Shown here piece after piece: positions 10,296-18,440 of a stretch of DNA of 27,938 nt. Location: contig JAPPEF010000329.1 of the NCBI GenBank assembly GCA_028875335.1, positions 1-27,938 of the forward strand. The letters run 5' to 3'. The translations under genes and the position numbers were made by a program. The stretch comes from Gemmatimonadota bacterium (GTDB lineage: Bacteria > Latescibacterota > UBA2968 > UBA8231). Position 1 is the stretch's first letter. The number at the start of each line of letters is the position of its first letter. The notes beneath the pieces are model-generated. The model was not told where the DNA came from. It worked only from the letters and a program-made list of their open reading frames with translations, and made no database searches.

Positions 10296-10544
10296 ATGGG
10301 ACACATCAAAGTAAACGGACGGAAAGTTACCAACCCATTAGCTCGGGTGCTGATACCGACGACCGCCTTGCTGTTTTTGGCTTTTGTCGCGGCAACTGTT
10401 ATATGCGCGATTCTAATCGCGACAGGGTTGGTGTTCGTGGTGTTGATCCTCACAATCGGCGTGATGTTGCTGTATGTCGCTGTTAGAATCGTGGTCACAG
10501 GACTGCGCTATTTTGCCAATTGGAACGAGAATAGACGGAGGTAA
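10296..10544 (+). CDS. Small two-helix membrane protein of unknown function
   Basis: An 82-residue protein sits between leuD and leuB. A polar N-terminus of about 17 residues is followed by two hydrophobic segments, about 18-40 and 44-67, and a basic tail ending NENRRR. A GAAGGTG site precedes ATG 10296, and the gene is packed 14 bases after leuD and 4 bases before leuB, so it is co-translated with them. I recognise no family. An integral membrane protein inside a set of soluble biosynthetic genes is unusual. It might anchor enzymes, act in export of branched-chain compounds or sense them, but nothing in the sequence decides. Confidence 0.65.
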   Translation: MGHIKVNGRKVTNPLARVLIPTTALLFLAFVAATVICAILIATGLVFVVLILTIGVMLLYVAVRIVVTGLRYFANWNENRRR

Positions 10545-10548
10545 ATAA

Positions 10549-11607
10549 TTGCACAAAATTGCCGTAATACCCGGAGACGGAACAGGGCCTGAAGTGGTGG
10601 TCGAGGGGCTGAAAGCACTCGACGCTGTAGCCGCTAAGCAGGGATTCAAATACGAGACCGTGGAGTTTGACTTTGGCGGCGACCGCTACTTGCGCACCGG
10701 CGAGGTCTTGCCCGAGTCGGCGGCCGACGACTTCAGGCAGTTTGATGCCATTTACCTAGGGGCCATCGGCCACCCCGATGTGAAGCCGGGTATCCTCGAA
10801 AAGGGCATTCTACTGAGGCTGCGCTTTGAGTTGGATCAGTACATCAACCTTCGCCCGGTCAAGCTCTATCCCAACGTGCCGACGCCGATTAAGGACAAGG
10901 GGCCGGAGGACATCGACTTTGTGGTGGTGCGCGAAAATACTGAGGGACTGTACGCCGGTTCTGGCGGCTTCCTCAAAAAGGGCACGCCCGACGAGATCGC
11001 GGTGCAGGAATCGATCAACACTCGCAAGGGCGTCGAGCGCTGCCTGCGCTACGCCTTTGAGTACACCCAGCGGCGCAACAAGGACAACACCTTGACCCTG
11101 TGCGGCAAGACCAACGTGCTGACGTACGCCTTCGACCTGTGGGAGCGGGTGTTTGAGGAAATCGGCGCGGCCGACTATCCGGCCATCAAGCGCGACTACG
11201 CCCACGTCGATGCCATCTGCATGTGGATGGTCAAAAATCCCGAGTGGTTCGACGTGGTAGTTACCGACAACATGTTCGGGGACATCATCACGGATTTGGG
11301 CGCGATGATCCAGGGCGGGATGGGCATTGCTGCGGGCGGCAATATCAACCCCGAAGGCGTGTCGATGTTCGAGCCGATCGGCGGTTCGGCTCCCAAGTAC
11401 ACCGGTCAGAATATCATCAATCCTATGGCTGCCATCGGCGCTTGTCAGCTCATGCTCGACACGCTCGGCGAGCGCGAGGGTGCCGACATTTTGGAGGGCG
11501 CTATCGTCTCGACGCTGACCAAGCTCGACGATATGGGCGCGGGTAGGATGGGGTATTCGACGGCGGAAGTAGGCGACCTAGTAGCCCAGGCCGTAGCCGA
11601 CGCCTAG
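10549..11607 (+). CDS. leuB: 3-isopropylmalate dehydrogenase (LeuB-type)
   Basis: The 352-residue protein belongs to the isocitrate/isopropylmalate dehydrogenase family and oxidatively decarboxylates 3-isopropylmalate with NAD. It probably also acts on erythro-3-methylmalate in the citramalate route. Motifs are [10 protein letters not shown] at the N-terminus, [17 protein letters not shown] with the substrate arginines, ENTEGLYAG, and [15 protein letters not shown] with the metal aspartates. [14 protein letters not shown] is the adenine-binding part. The start is TTG 10549 with an excellent GGAGGT site 7 bases upstream; no ATG or GTG fits better. The substrate loop is closer to the tartrate/isopropylmalate branch than to E. 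coli LeuB, so a broader specificity is possible. Confidence 0.88.
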   Translation: MHKIAVIPGDGTGPEVVVEGLKALDAVAAKQGFKYETVEFDFGGDRYLRTGEVLPESAADDFRQFDAIYLGAIGHPDVKPGILEKGILLRLRFELDQYINLRPVKLYPNVPTPIKDKGPEDIDFVVVRENTEGLYAGSGGFLKKGTPDEIAVQESINTRKGVERCLRYAFEYTQRRNKDNTLTLCGKTNVLTYAFDLWERVFEEIGAADYPAIKRDYAHVDAICMWMVKNPEWFDVVVTDNMFGDIITDLGAMIQGGMGIAAGGNINPEGVSMFEPIGGSAPKYTGQNIINPMAAIGACQLMLDTLGEREGADILEGAIVSTLTKLDDMGAGRMGYSTAEVGDLVAQAVADA

Positions 11608-11629
11608 GGCAATGGAGGGAAGCGACACC

Positions 11630-13225
11630 ATGCGCATCGAAGTCTATGACTCCACCCTGCGGGACGGTGCCCAAGCCGAGGGCATTTCCTATTCGCTAGA
11701 GGACAAGCTGCTGATTGCGCGGCGGCTCGACGCGCTGGGGGTCGATTACATCGAAGGGGGCTGGCCGAACCCCACCAATCCCAAGGATCTGGCCTTTTTC
11801 AAGGAAGTGAAGAAGCTGGGTTTGAAGGCGCGAGTGACCGCCTTTGGCAGCACGCGCCGGGCCGGTGTGGCCCCGGAGGAAGACGCGACCCTGAACACGC
11901 TGCTGCGGGCCGAGACCGACAGCGTTTGCATCTTTGGCAAGAGCTGGACTCTGCACGTCGTCGAGGCGCTCAAGACGACGTTAGAAGAAAATCTGCGGTT
12001 GATTGAAGATTCGGTCGCCTATCTGGTCGCGCACGGCCGCGAGGTGATCTACGACGCCGAGCACTTTTTCGACGGCTATAAGGCCGACGCCGATTACGCG
12101 GTCGAGACCTTGTTGGCCGCCGAGCGCGGTGGAGCGCGGATTTTGGTGCTCTGCGACACTAATGGCGGTACCCTGACCAGTGAGATGGGCCAGATCGTCG
12201 GGGAGGTTGCCGAGCGGATTGCGCTGCCCTTTGGCATCCATACGCACAACGATGCTGGCGTGGGCGTGGCCAACACGCTCGTCGCCGTGGAGCGTGGAGC
12301 GGTGCAAGTGCAAGGGACCTTCAACGGCTATGGAGAGCGCTGCGGCAATGCCAACTTGTGCGCCATTCTGCCCAACTTGGAACTGAAGATGGGTTTCGAG
12401 ACAGTGGGTCGCGATAATCTCGCGGAGCTGATGGACTTCTCCCGCTTCCTCAGCGAGATCGCCAACGTCTATCACGACCACCGCCAGCCGTATGTCGGCG
12501 AGAGCGCGTTCGCCCACAAGGGGGGCGTCCACATCGACGCCATGATCAAGGACCCGCGCTGCTACGAACACATCGATCCCATAGCCACCGGTAACGAGCG
12601 GCGGTTCTTGGTCTCGGACCAAGCGGGCGGCGCGACGGTCGTCAGCAAGCTACAGCGATTTTTGCCCGACATAGAAAAGCGGGATCCGCTGGTCGGGCAG
12701 GTCTTGGAGCGGGTCAAGCAGTTGGAGCACGAGGGCTATCAGTTTGAGGCGGCAGAGGGGTCGTTTGAATTGCTGGCGCGGCGGGTCCAGGGCACGTACG
12801 AGGACTTATTCACGCTGATCAACTTCCGCACCATCAACCGCAGGATCGGGGAGCACGCCGAAGAAGCCGAGGCCATTGTCAGGGTCGTCATCGGCGATGC
12901 CGAGTACCATATGGTCGCCGGCGGCGATGGTCCGGTCAATGCGCTCGATCAAGCACTGCGCAAGGCGCTGGAGCAGGAGTTCCCCGCGCTCAAGCAGGTG
13001 CACTTGGAAGACTACAAGGTGCGGGTGTTGTCGAGTGGGGACGGGACCGCGGCCAAGACGCGGGTATTGATCGAGTCGTCGGACGGTAAGGATGTGTGGG
13101 GTACGGTGGGGGTTTCGGAGAATGTGATCGAGGCGAGTTGGATCGCACTGGCCGATAGTTTGCACTACAAATTGATGAAGGACGCGCTGGCCGAGCTAGC
13201 GGTCGGCGCGACGGGAACGGACTGA
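11630..13225 (+). CDS. cimA: Citramalate synthase
   Basis: A 531-residue DRE-TIM enzyme of the LeuA superfamily that joins pyruvate and acetyl-CoA to (R)-citramalate, the threonine-independent entry to isoleucine. It starts MRIEVYDSTLRDGAQAEGIS; the DGAQAEG pattern and the following GVDYIEGGWPNPTNPKD segment are those of the CimA group rather than LeuA. Metal-binding HTHNDAGVGVANT and GYGERCGNANL are present, and a C-terminal regulatory domain covers about residues 400-525. I chose ATG 11630, after GGAGGGA, over ATG 11612. With leuCD and leuB in the same operon the route to 2-oxobutyrate is complete. Its last 36 bases are repeated at 13805-13840, beyond the toxin-antitoxin insert. Confidence 0.9.
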   Translation: MRIEVYDSTLRDGAQAEGISYSLEDKLLIARRLDALGVDYIEGGWPNPTNPKDLAFFKEVKKLGLKARVTAFGSTRRAGVAPEEDATLNTLLRAETDSVCIFGKSWTLHVVEALKTTLEENLRLIEDSVAYLVAHGREVIYDAEHFFDGYKADADYAVETLLAAERGGARILVLCDTNGGTLTSEMGQIVGEVAERIALPFGIHTHNDAGVGVANTLVAVERGAVQVQGTFNGYGERCGNANLCAILPNLELKMGFETVGRDNLAELMDFSRFLSEIANVYHDHRQPYVGESAFAHKGGVHIDAMIKDPRCYEHIDPIATGNERRFLVSDQAGGATVVSKLQRFLPDIEKRDPLVGQVLERVKQLEHEGYQFEAAEGSFELLARRVQGTYEDLFTLINFRTINRRIGEHAEEAEAIVRVVIGDAEYHMVAGGDGPVNALDQALRKALEQEFPALKQVHLEDYKVRVLSSGDGTAAKTRVLIESSDGKDVWGTVGVSENVIEASWIALADSLHYKLMKDALAELAVGATGTD

Positions 13226-13230
13226 GCGCT
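13190..13230 (+). repeat. Direct repeat, copy 1 (end of cimA)
   Basis: These 41 bases, from GCCGAGCTAGC to ACTGAGCGCT, cover the last codons and stop of cimA. They recur at 13805-13845 with one mismatch (G13201 against T13816). The repeat brackets the toxin-antitoxin insert, and the second copy leads directly into argJ. Confidence 0.9.
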
Positions 13231-13249
13231 CAAAGCAAGGAGCAAGACA

Positions 13250-13474
13250 ATGACCTCTACAAAAGTTGCCGACTTAACAGTTGATGAGTTTAGAGCACTT
13301 GTTCAGGAGATTGTTGTACACACGCTCTCAGAAATGCTGGGCGACCCTGATGAAGGAGCGGAATTGCGCGAAGATTTCGCCGAGGAACTTCGGTCCGCCC
13401 TTGCCGCGGTGGAAGGCGATAGCGAAACCGTACCTGCCCATAAAGTCGCTAAACGACTAGGGCTGACTTGGTGA
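13250..13474 (+). CDS. Antitoxin of a RelE/ParE-type toxin-antitoxin pair
   Basis: A 74-residue acidic protein with TVDEFRALVQEIV and MLGDPDEGAELREDF, a pattern I know from small antitoxins paired with RelE-type toxins. The C-terminal HKVAKRLGLTW resembles their conserved end. It has an AAGGAG site 8 bases before ATG 13250 and shares one base with the toxin gene (TGATG), the usual coupling in such operons. It should bind and neutralise the toxin and repress the pair. The module is visibly richer in A and T than the surrounding operon and lies between the two 41-bp repeats, so it arrived by transfer. Confidence 0.75.
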   Translation: MTSTKVADLTVDEFRALVQEIVVHTLSEMLGDPDEGAELREDFAEELRSALAAVEGDSETVPAHKVAKRLGLTW

Positions 13475-13737
13475 TGTACCATGTAGAATTTACACCCAAT
13501 GCCGAAGCAGATTTAACTAAGTTGGAGGCTTCAGTAGCACAGCGCGTACTCAACAGACTGCGTTGGTTAGCTGAGAATTTTGAGTCAATTAGAATCGAAG
13601 CACTTACAGGACGATTTTCGGGTGTATTCAAATTGCGCGTCGGCGATTATCGCGTTCTCTATATTTGTGACCGGAGAGAACAGAAGATAATTGTTCAGTT
13701 TGTTAAGCATCGGCGCGAAGTGTACGAGACTAGATAA
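13474..13737 (+). CDS. RelE/ParE-family toxin
   Basis: This 87-residue basic protein has the family layout. It opens MYHVEFTPNAEADLTKLE, with a first strand and helix, then LTGRFSGVFKLRVGDYRVLYICD, given here as a 23-residue region at about 48-70 with the typical G-x-x-K-L-R-x-G-D-Y-R-V-L-Y core. It ends in VKHRREVYETR. RelE relatives cleave mRNA on the ribosome and ParE relatives inhibit gyrase; the core fits the RelE/YafQ-like side better, but I cannot decide. I start at ATG 13474, overlapping the antitoxin stop. Its place inside a housekeeping operon would tie loss of the insert to toxin activation. Confidence 0.85.
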   Translation: MYHVEFTPNAEADLTKLEASVAQRVLNRLRWLAENFESIRIEALTGRFSGVFKLRVGDYRVLYICDRREQKIIVQFVKHRREVYETR

Positions 13738-13753
13738 AAAAGGAGCGACGGAA

Positions 13754-13840
13754 GTGAAGATACTGGACGGCGGCAATATTTGTTTCGCGAAAAGGTTTCA
13801 AGCTGCCGAGCTAGCTGTCGGCGCGACGGGAACGGACTGA
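13754..13840 (+). pseudogene. Chimeric small ORF ending in a copy of the cimA tail
   Basis: From GTG 13754, with AGGAG at 13740-13744, a 28-codon frame reads MKILDGGNICFAKRFQA and then AELAVGATGTD, the exact C-terminus of CimA, ending at the TGA in repeat copy 2. The repeat is therefore in the same frame as in cimA. The first part has no clear origin; MKILDGG resembles the start of homocysteine S-methyltransferases, which is too short to trust. I take it as a junction scar joining a foreign gene start to the duplicated cimA end. Confidence 0.5.
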
Positions 13841-13845
13841 GCGCT
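13805..13845 (+). repeat. Direct repeat, copy 2 (before argJ)
   Basis: A second copy of the 41 bases at 13190-13230, 40 of 41 identical. It ends exactly at the argJ start codon (ATG 13846). The distance between equivalent positions of the two copies is 615 bp. Recombination between the copies would remove the module and restore a direct cimA-argJ junction. Confidence 0.9.
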
Positions 13846-15039
13846 ATGAGAGTTATCGAGGGTGGAGGGGTCGCTGCGCCGAGTGGGTACCGGGCGGCTG
13901 GCATCCAGACCGGCGTCAAGGAGTCGGGCGCTAAGGATTTGGCGCTGGTGTCTTCGACGCGCCCGGCAAATGCGGCTGCGGTGTACACCACCAACAAGGT
14001 GCAGGGTGCGCCGATTGCCATCGACCGCGAGCACCTCGCCGATGGCAAGGCACGGGCCGTGATTCTCAACAGCGGCAACGCCAATGTCTGCAACGGCGAC
14101 GTCGGCTTGGATCACGCCAAGCGGATGTGTGCACTGACGGCGAGCGAACTGGGTTTGCAAACGGAAGAAGTCCTGGTCTGCTCCACCGGCTTGATCGGCG
14201 TACCGTTGCCGATTGCCAAGATCGAAGCGGGTATCCCGCAGATCGTTGCGGCGTTGTCCGAGGACGGCGGTGCTACTGCCGCCGAGGCGATCATGACCAC
14301 GGACACTGTGCCGAAGAGTTGCGCTGTCGAGGTTGAATTGGAATCGGGCCGCGCCGTGGTAGGGGCGATGGCCAAAGGGGCGGCGATGATCGCCCCCAAC
14401 ATGGCAACGATGTTATCGGTGGTGACCACGGACGCGGTCGTGCCCAGCGGACCATTGCAAGAACTGCTGTCGCAGGCCATCCAGCGCACGTTTAACTGCA
14501 TCACGGTTGACGGCGACATGAGTACGAGCGACACGGTGATCTTGATGGCCAATGGCGACGGCCCGGAGCTAGGCGAACGCGATTGCGAGCGTCTCTACGA
14601 GGGTATTGAGTACGCGTGTCGGCAGATGGCCCAGGCGATCGCGCGCGACGCCGAGGGGTCGTCCAAGCTGATCACCATAGCGGTGCGCGGTGCCGCCACT
14701 GAAGCCGAGGCGAGACAAGTCGGCATCGCGGTAGCCAATTCGAGCTTGGTGAAGACTGCGGCGTTTGGCAACGACCCCAACTGGGGACGCATCCTGTGCG
14801 CGATGGGGTACGCCGGCGTCGAGTTCGACCCCGAGCGAGCGAGCGTGTCGCTGTGCGGCACCGACATTTACGGCAACGGCGCTGGTCTCGATTTTGACGG
14901 GGATAAGCTGAGCGCGGCCATGCAGGCGGAGGAAATGGCCATTGATATCGACTTGGCGATGGGCGCGGCAACGGCTGAAATTTTTACCTGTGATCTGACG
15001 TACGAGTACGTGCGCCTGAACGCCGAATACACTACCTGA
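13846..15039 (+). CDS. argJ: Glutamate N-acetyltransferase / amino-acid N-acetyltransferase
   Basis: The 397-residue ornithine acetyltransferase moves acetyl groups in arginine synthesis. The precursor cuts itself into alpha and beta chains before the nucleophile Thr188 in KGAAMIAPNMATMLS, which is present. Other conserved parts are VILNSGNANVCNG, CSTGLIGVPLP and FGNDPNWGRILCAMGYAG. The start is ATG 13846, directly after repeat copy 2; longer starts run through the insertion scar. Without the insert the ribosome site would come from the end of cimA, which the duplication has preserved. It is followed by an aminotransferase gene after 6 bases. Whether it is bifunctional cannot be read reliably from sequence. 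Confidence 0.93.
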   Translation: MRVIEGGGVAAPSGYRAAGIQTGVKESGAKDLALVSSTRPANAAAVYTTNKVQGAPIAIDREHLADGKARAVILNSGNANVCNGDVGLDHAKRMCALTASELGLQTEEVLVCSTGLIGVPLPIAKIEAGIPQIVAALSEDGGATAAEAIMTTDTVPKSCAVEVELESGRAVVGAMAKGAAMIAPNMATMLSVVTTDAVVPSGPLQELLSQAIQRTFNCITVDGDMSTSDTVILMANGDGPELGERDCERLYEGIEYACRQMAQAIARDAEGSSKLITIAVRGAATEAEARQVGIAVANSSLVKTAAFGNDPNWGRILCAMGYAGVEFDPERASVSLCGTDIYGNGAGLDFDGDKLSAAMQAEEMAIDIDLAMGAATAEIFTCDLTYEYVRLNAEYTT

Positions 15040-15045
15040 GGAACT

Positions 15046-16227
15046 ATGCCACTTTCGCACAATGTACAGCGCGTCCAGCCGTCGGTCACCATGCAAATTT
15101 CGGCGCGAGCTGCGGCCATGCAGCGCGCTGGTATCGATGTGGTTTCCCTGTCGGCGGGCGAGCCGGATTTCGATACGCCGCAAAACGTCAAAGACGCTGG
15201 CATCCGCGCCATTGCCGAGGGCTTTACCAAGTACACCACGCCGGGGTCGGGGATCATCGAGCTCAAGGAGGCGATCTGCCGCAAATTCGAGCGCGACAAT
15301 GGTTTGGTTTACACAACCGACGAAGTGATCGTCAACAACGGTGCCAAGCACTCGCTCTTTTTGGCGGTGGCAGCACTGGTCAACGCTGGCGACGAGGTCA
15401 TCATCCCCACGCCCTATTGGGTGACCTACTGCGAGCAGCCGCGGATAGTGGGCGGCGAGCCGGTGATCGTCGAGACCCAAGCGGCCAACGGACTCAAGCT
15501 GACCGCAGATGAGTTCCGCGCCGCCATTACGCCGCGCACGCGGATGCTCTTTTTGTGCTCGCCGTCCAATCCCAGCGGCGCGGTGTACACCCGCGAGGAG
15601 TTGGAGAGCTTGGCGGCGGTGGCCGTCGAGCACGAGGTCTATGTGCTCAGCGACGAGATTTACGAGAAGCTGATCTACGACGGAGCCGAGCACCATTCGA
15701 TTGCCGCTTGTAGCCCGGAGGCCAAGGAATTCAGCATTGTGGTCAATGGAGTGTCCAAGGCCTATTCGATGACCGGCTGGCGCATCGGCTACACGGGGGC
15801 CAGCGAGGAGATCATCGCCGGAATGAACAAGGTGCAAAGCCAGGAAGTGTCGCACCCCTCGTCGATGTCGCAGAAAGCGGCCGTCGAGGCGCTCGACGGT
15901 CCGCAGGAGTCGGTCGAGGAAATGCGCCAGGCCTTTGATGCGCGGCGGCGCTACATGGTCGAGCGCCTCAACGCCATCAAGGGCGTGGAATGCGCGTTGC
16001 CGTCGGGGGCCTTTTACGCCTATCCCGACGTCGCCGCGTACTACGGCAGCCAGGTCCGCGACTCAGTGGCATTGTGCGAGTACTTACTCGAAGAGGCCAA
16101 GGTGGCCTGTGTGCCCGGCGCTGGGTTTGGCACCTACGAGCACATTCGCCTCTCCTACGCCACGTCGCTGGACCTGCTTGAAAAGGCGTTGGACCGAGTT
16201 GAGGCCGCGCTAGGCGCGTTGGCGTGA
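15046..16227 (+). CDS. Class I pyridoxal-phosphate aminotransferase (aspartate/prephenate type)
   Basis: This 393-residue fold-type I enzyme starts with VQPSVTMQISARAAAM and LSAGEPDFDTP, as in the thermophilic-type (subgroup Ib) aspartate aminotransferases. SPSNPSGAVY holds the Asn that contacts the cofactor. The Schiff-base lysine is Lys238 in NGVSKAYSMTGWRIGY, and the substrate arginine lies in HIRLSYA near the end. It transfers amino groups between aspartate or glutamate and oxo acids, and some relatives act on prephenate. The gene has a GAGGAA site and sits 6 bases after argJ. In this operon it may serve amino-acid synthesis generally; activity on branched-chain oxo acids is not indicated. 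Confidence 0.88.
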   Translation: MPLSHNVQRVQPSVTMQISARAAAMQRAGIDVVSLSAGEPDFDTPQNVKDAGIRAIAEGFTKYTTPGSGIIELKEAICRKFERDNGLVYTTDEVIVNNGAKHSLFLAVAALVNAGDEVIIPTPYWVTYCEQPRIVGGEPVIVETQAANGLKLTADEFRAAITPRTRMLFLCSPSNPSGAVYTREELESLAAVAVEHEVYVLSDEIYEKLIYDGAEHHSIAACSPEAKEFSIVVNGVSKAYSMTGWRIGYTGASEEIIAGMNKVQSQEVSHPSSMSQKAAVEALDGPQESVEEMRQAFDARRRYMVERLNAIKGVECALPSGAFYAYPDVAAYYGSQVRDSVALCEYLLEEAKVACVPGAGFGTYEHIRLSYATSLDLLEKALDRVEAALGALA

Positions 16228-16239
16228 ATAGGGGATTGC

Positions 16240-16259
16240 CAATTGCGAATTCGCAATTG
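16240..16259. repeat. Perfect 20-bp palindrome before accA
   Basis: CAATTGCGAATTCGCAATTG is a perfect palindrome in the 53-base gap between the aminotransferase and accA. It contains AATTGC-type units on both strands. It may be an operator for a dimeric regulator, a short hairpin, or a dispersed repeat. No promoter is evident after it, and the accA ribosome site begins 9 bases later. Confidence 0.7.
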
Positions 16260-16280
16260 CTAACCTAGGAGGTTTGTCCC

Positions 16281-17243
16281 GTGAATAAAAATGGATTTTA
16301 CCTCGATTTTGAACGCGATCTCGTCGAGCTAGAAAAGAAAATCGACGACCTAAAAGAACAGGCCAAGACCAATGGCTTGAATTTGGATGAGGGCGTGCGC
16401 AAGCTCGAGGCGCAGGCCGCGAAGAAGCGCCGAGAGATCTACACCAATCTCACCCCTTGGCAGCAGGTGCAGATTGCGCGGCACCCGCATCGCCCCTACG
16501 CGCTCGATTACGTCGAGCGGATGCTCTCCGATTTTACCGAGCTACACGGCGACCGCCTCTTTGCCGACGACGCCTCCATCATTGGCGGGCCGGCGCGGCT
16601 GGACGACGGATCAATCATGGTCATCGGCATCCAGAGCGGGCGCAACCTCGAAGAGCGGCAAAAGCGCAACTTTGGCATGCCGCATCCAGAAGGATATCGC
16701 AAGGCCCGACGCCTGATGCAGATGGCGGCCAAGTTCAAATTGCCGATCTTGACCTTGGTCGATACATCTGGTGCCTATCCTGGGATCCAGGCCGAGGAGC
16801 GGGGCCAAGCCGAGGCCATCGCTCGCAACCTCTACGAAATGTCGCATCTGCCAGTGCCCATCGTCGTGGCCATCATCGGCCAGGCCTTCAGCGGCGGTGC
16901 CATTGGCATCACGGTCGGCGACCGGATCCTGATGCTGGAGCACGCCTGTTATTCAGTGATTGTGCCGGAAAGCTGTTCGACGATCTTGTTCAAGGTGCGC
17001 GAGCGCAGGGAGGAGGCAGCCGAGGCTCTCAAGCTCACGGCTAAAGATCTGAAGCAGCAGGGGATTATCGATCGCATCGTGCCGGAGCCGTTGGGCGGTG
17101 CACACCACGACTGGGATGCTGCCGCCGCCGCGCTCAAACGCCAAGTACAAGATGCCCTAGCCGAGCTTCAGCGACTCGATCCAGAAGAGCTAATTGCCAA
17201 GCGGCTGGACAAGTTCGCGGCGATGGCGCGCTTTGAGGAGTAG
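16281..17243 (+). CDS. accA: Acetyl-CoA carboxylase carboxyltransferase subunit alpha
   Basis: A 320-residue subunit of the carboxyltransferase that makes malonyl-CoA for fatty acid synthesis. Seen are the N-terminal coiled segment with LEKKIDDLKEQA, then PWQQVQIARHPHRPYALDY, RNFGMPHPEGYRKARRLM, TLVDTSGAYPGIQAEERGQ, and GQAFSGGAIGITVGDRILML with the oxyanion glycines. It starts at GTG 16281 after CTAGGAGGT. Usual length, no defects. The beta subunit is not in the window; presence at the end of an amino-acid operon is not a standard arrangement. The gene faces the oxidoreductase gene end to end. Confidence 0.94.
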   Translation: MNKNGFYLDFERDLVELEKKIDDLKEQAKTNGLNLDEGVRKLEAQAAKKRREIYTNLTPWQQVQIARHPHRPYALDYVERMLSDFTELHGDRLFADDASIIGGPARLDDGSIMVIGIQSGRNLEERQKRNFGMPHPEGYRKARRLMQMAAKFKLPILTLVDTSGAYPGIQAEERGQAEAIARNLYEMSHLPVPIVVAIIGQAFSGGAIGITVGDRILMLEHACYSVIVPESCSTILFKVRERREEAAEALKLTAKDLKQQGIIDRIVPEPLGGAHHDWDAAAAALKRQVQDALAELQRLDPEELIAKRLDKFAAMARFEE

Positions 17244-17259
17244 GTGGCGGCGAAGGTAC

Positions 17260-17281
17260 ATTCCCAACAGTGTTTGGGAAT
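17260..17281. terminator. Hairpin between convergent accA and oxidoreductase genes
   Basis: ATTCCCAA at 17260-17267 and TTGGGAAT at 17274-17281 make a perfect 8-bp stem with a 6-base loop, 16 bases after the accA stop and 6 bases before the convergent gene end. Position suggests a bidirectional transcription end. Neither side has a U-tract, so it is not a canonical intrinsic terminator. Confidence 0.5.
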
Positions 17282-17287
17282 TGCACT

Positions 17288-18427
17288 TCAATTGACAGTA
17301 CCGGCACTTGCTTCTCTGCGCCACCGCTCAAGCGGGTGTTCGCGCGGCGTTAGCGGCATGTACACCCGCGCCTTACGCCGATGTGATTCCCACGTCGCCT
17401 GAATCATTTCAAGACAATCCCGACCATCCCTGCCGCTTGCAAACGGATCCCGGTCTTCCTCAATAGCGGCGATGAGGTCGCGCAGCATGAGGCGCTGCAA
17501 GAGCAAGCGTATGGATGTCCTATCGCGTGGATTGCCCTGCTCGTCGAGGTCTTCGGCTGGCAGATGCACGGGTTCCCACGCCTCGGCCGGTGTCTTGTGT
17601 TGTCCTTTGTGGATAAACATCGTCGTGCCCACGCTCTCCCGCACGGCGATGCGCCCTTCGGTGCCGATGATGTCAATGCCGTAGCTGTTGTCGTTGGTCT
17701 GCGGCTGGGCGAGGAACTGCACATCTGCATGGATGCCGTTGGCAAAGCGGAACGAGGCGTGCCCGCGCTCGCCGAGCACAATCCCCGCATCGCGGTCTTT
17801 CGGATGCACCTCTTGGGTGTGTTTGATGTCGTCAACGGTTGACTCACGTCCATCCATCTGCACGAGGTGCGCGTGCGTCCACTCGACATCGCCGCCGAAC
17901 AGACGCACCCAATCGTAGAGATGGGTCCCCATCTCCATCAGCGAGTTGCCCACCTTGCGGCCCCCTTTGTCCGTTGCCTGCAGCAACACCACTTGGCCGA
18001 TTGCGCCTTGGTTGATCAGCGCGAGGGCGTGGCGATTGTACGGACTGGCGCGTTTGATGTGATTGATGGCAAACTTGACGCCGTGCTGGTCGCAGGCTGC
18101 AACCATCTCGTCGGCTTCGATGAGATTCAGGGCAATCGGTTTTTCGCAGAACACATGGATGCCGCGCTGGGCTGCGGCAATCGTCGGCTGGTGGTGCATG
18201 GGTGCTTGGGTTGGGACGATGACGATATCGGGCTGTTGTTCATCGAGCATCTGCTCGTAGTCGTCGTAGATGGCTTTGACGCCAAAGCGCTCTCCCCATG
18301 CTGCTGCCCGCTCGGGATCGATTTCTGCTCCGGCGACTAGTTCGCAGTTTGCCTCTAACTGTACGGCCTCCGCATGGTGCCCGCCCATGCCGCCGAGGCC
18401 GATAATCGCAACGCGGTAGTTGTTCAT
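17288..18427 (-). CDS. Gfo/Idh/MocA-family oxidoreductase
   Basis: This 379-residue NAD(P)-dependent dehydrogenase has a Rossmann domain with IIGLGGMGGHH (glycines 10, 12, 15) and the family motif CEKPIAL (Glu95-Lys96-Pro97). The C-terminal alpha/beta substrate domain includes MEMGTHLYDWVRLFGGDVEW, where His and Asp face the active site. Family members oxidise or reduce sugars, inositols and related compounds; the substrate here cannot be inferred. I start at ATG 18427, matching the usual MNNYRVAIIG opening, because the longer frame begins inside the 18441-18473 hairpin. No good ribosome site is visible. It lies downstream of a DUF5343-like gene on the same strand. Confidence 0.85.
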   Translation of the reverse strand: MNNYRVAIIGLGGMGGHHAEAVQLEANCELVAGAEIDPERAAAWGERFGVKAIYDDYEQMLDEQQPDIVIVPTQAPMHHQPTIAAAQRGIHVFCEKPIALNLIEADEMVAACDQHGVKFAINHIKRASPYNRHALALINQGAIGQVVLLQATDKGGRKVGNSLMEMGTHLYDWVRLFGGDVEWTHAHLVQMDGRESTVDDIKHTQEVHPKDRDAGIVLGERGHASFRFANGIHADVQFLAQPQTNDNSYGIDIIGTEGRIAVRESVGTTMFIHKGQHKTPAEAWEPVHLPAEDLDEQGNPRDRTSIRLLLQRLMLRDLIAAIEEDRDPFASGRDGRDCLEMIQATWESHRRKARVYMPLTPREHPLERWRREASAGTVN

Positions 18428-18440
18428 TAGGATATTTTGT

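Noticed and set aside
13754..13774. MKILDGG as the start of a homocysteine S-methyltransferase
   Set aside because: Seven matching residues are not enough, and nothing of the rest of such a gene follows.
14569..15855. A 428-codon open frame antisense to argJ and the aminotransferase
   Set aside because: Both sense genes have full catalytic motifs; the antisense frame spans the junction of two unrelated genes and shows nothing recognisable.
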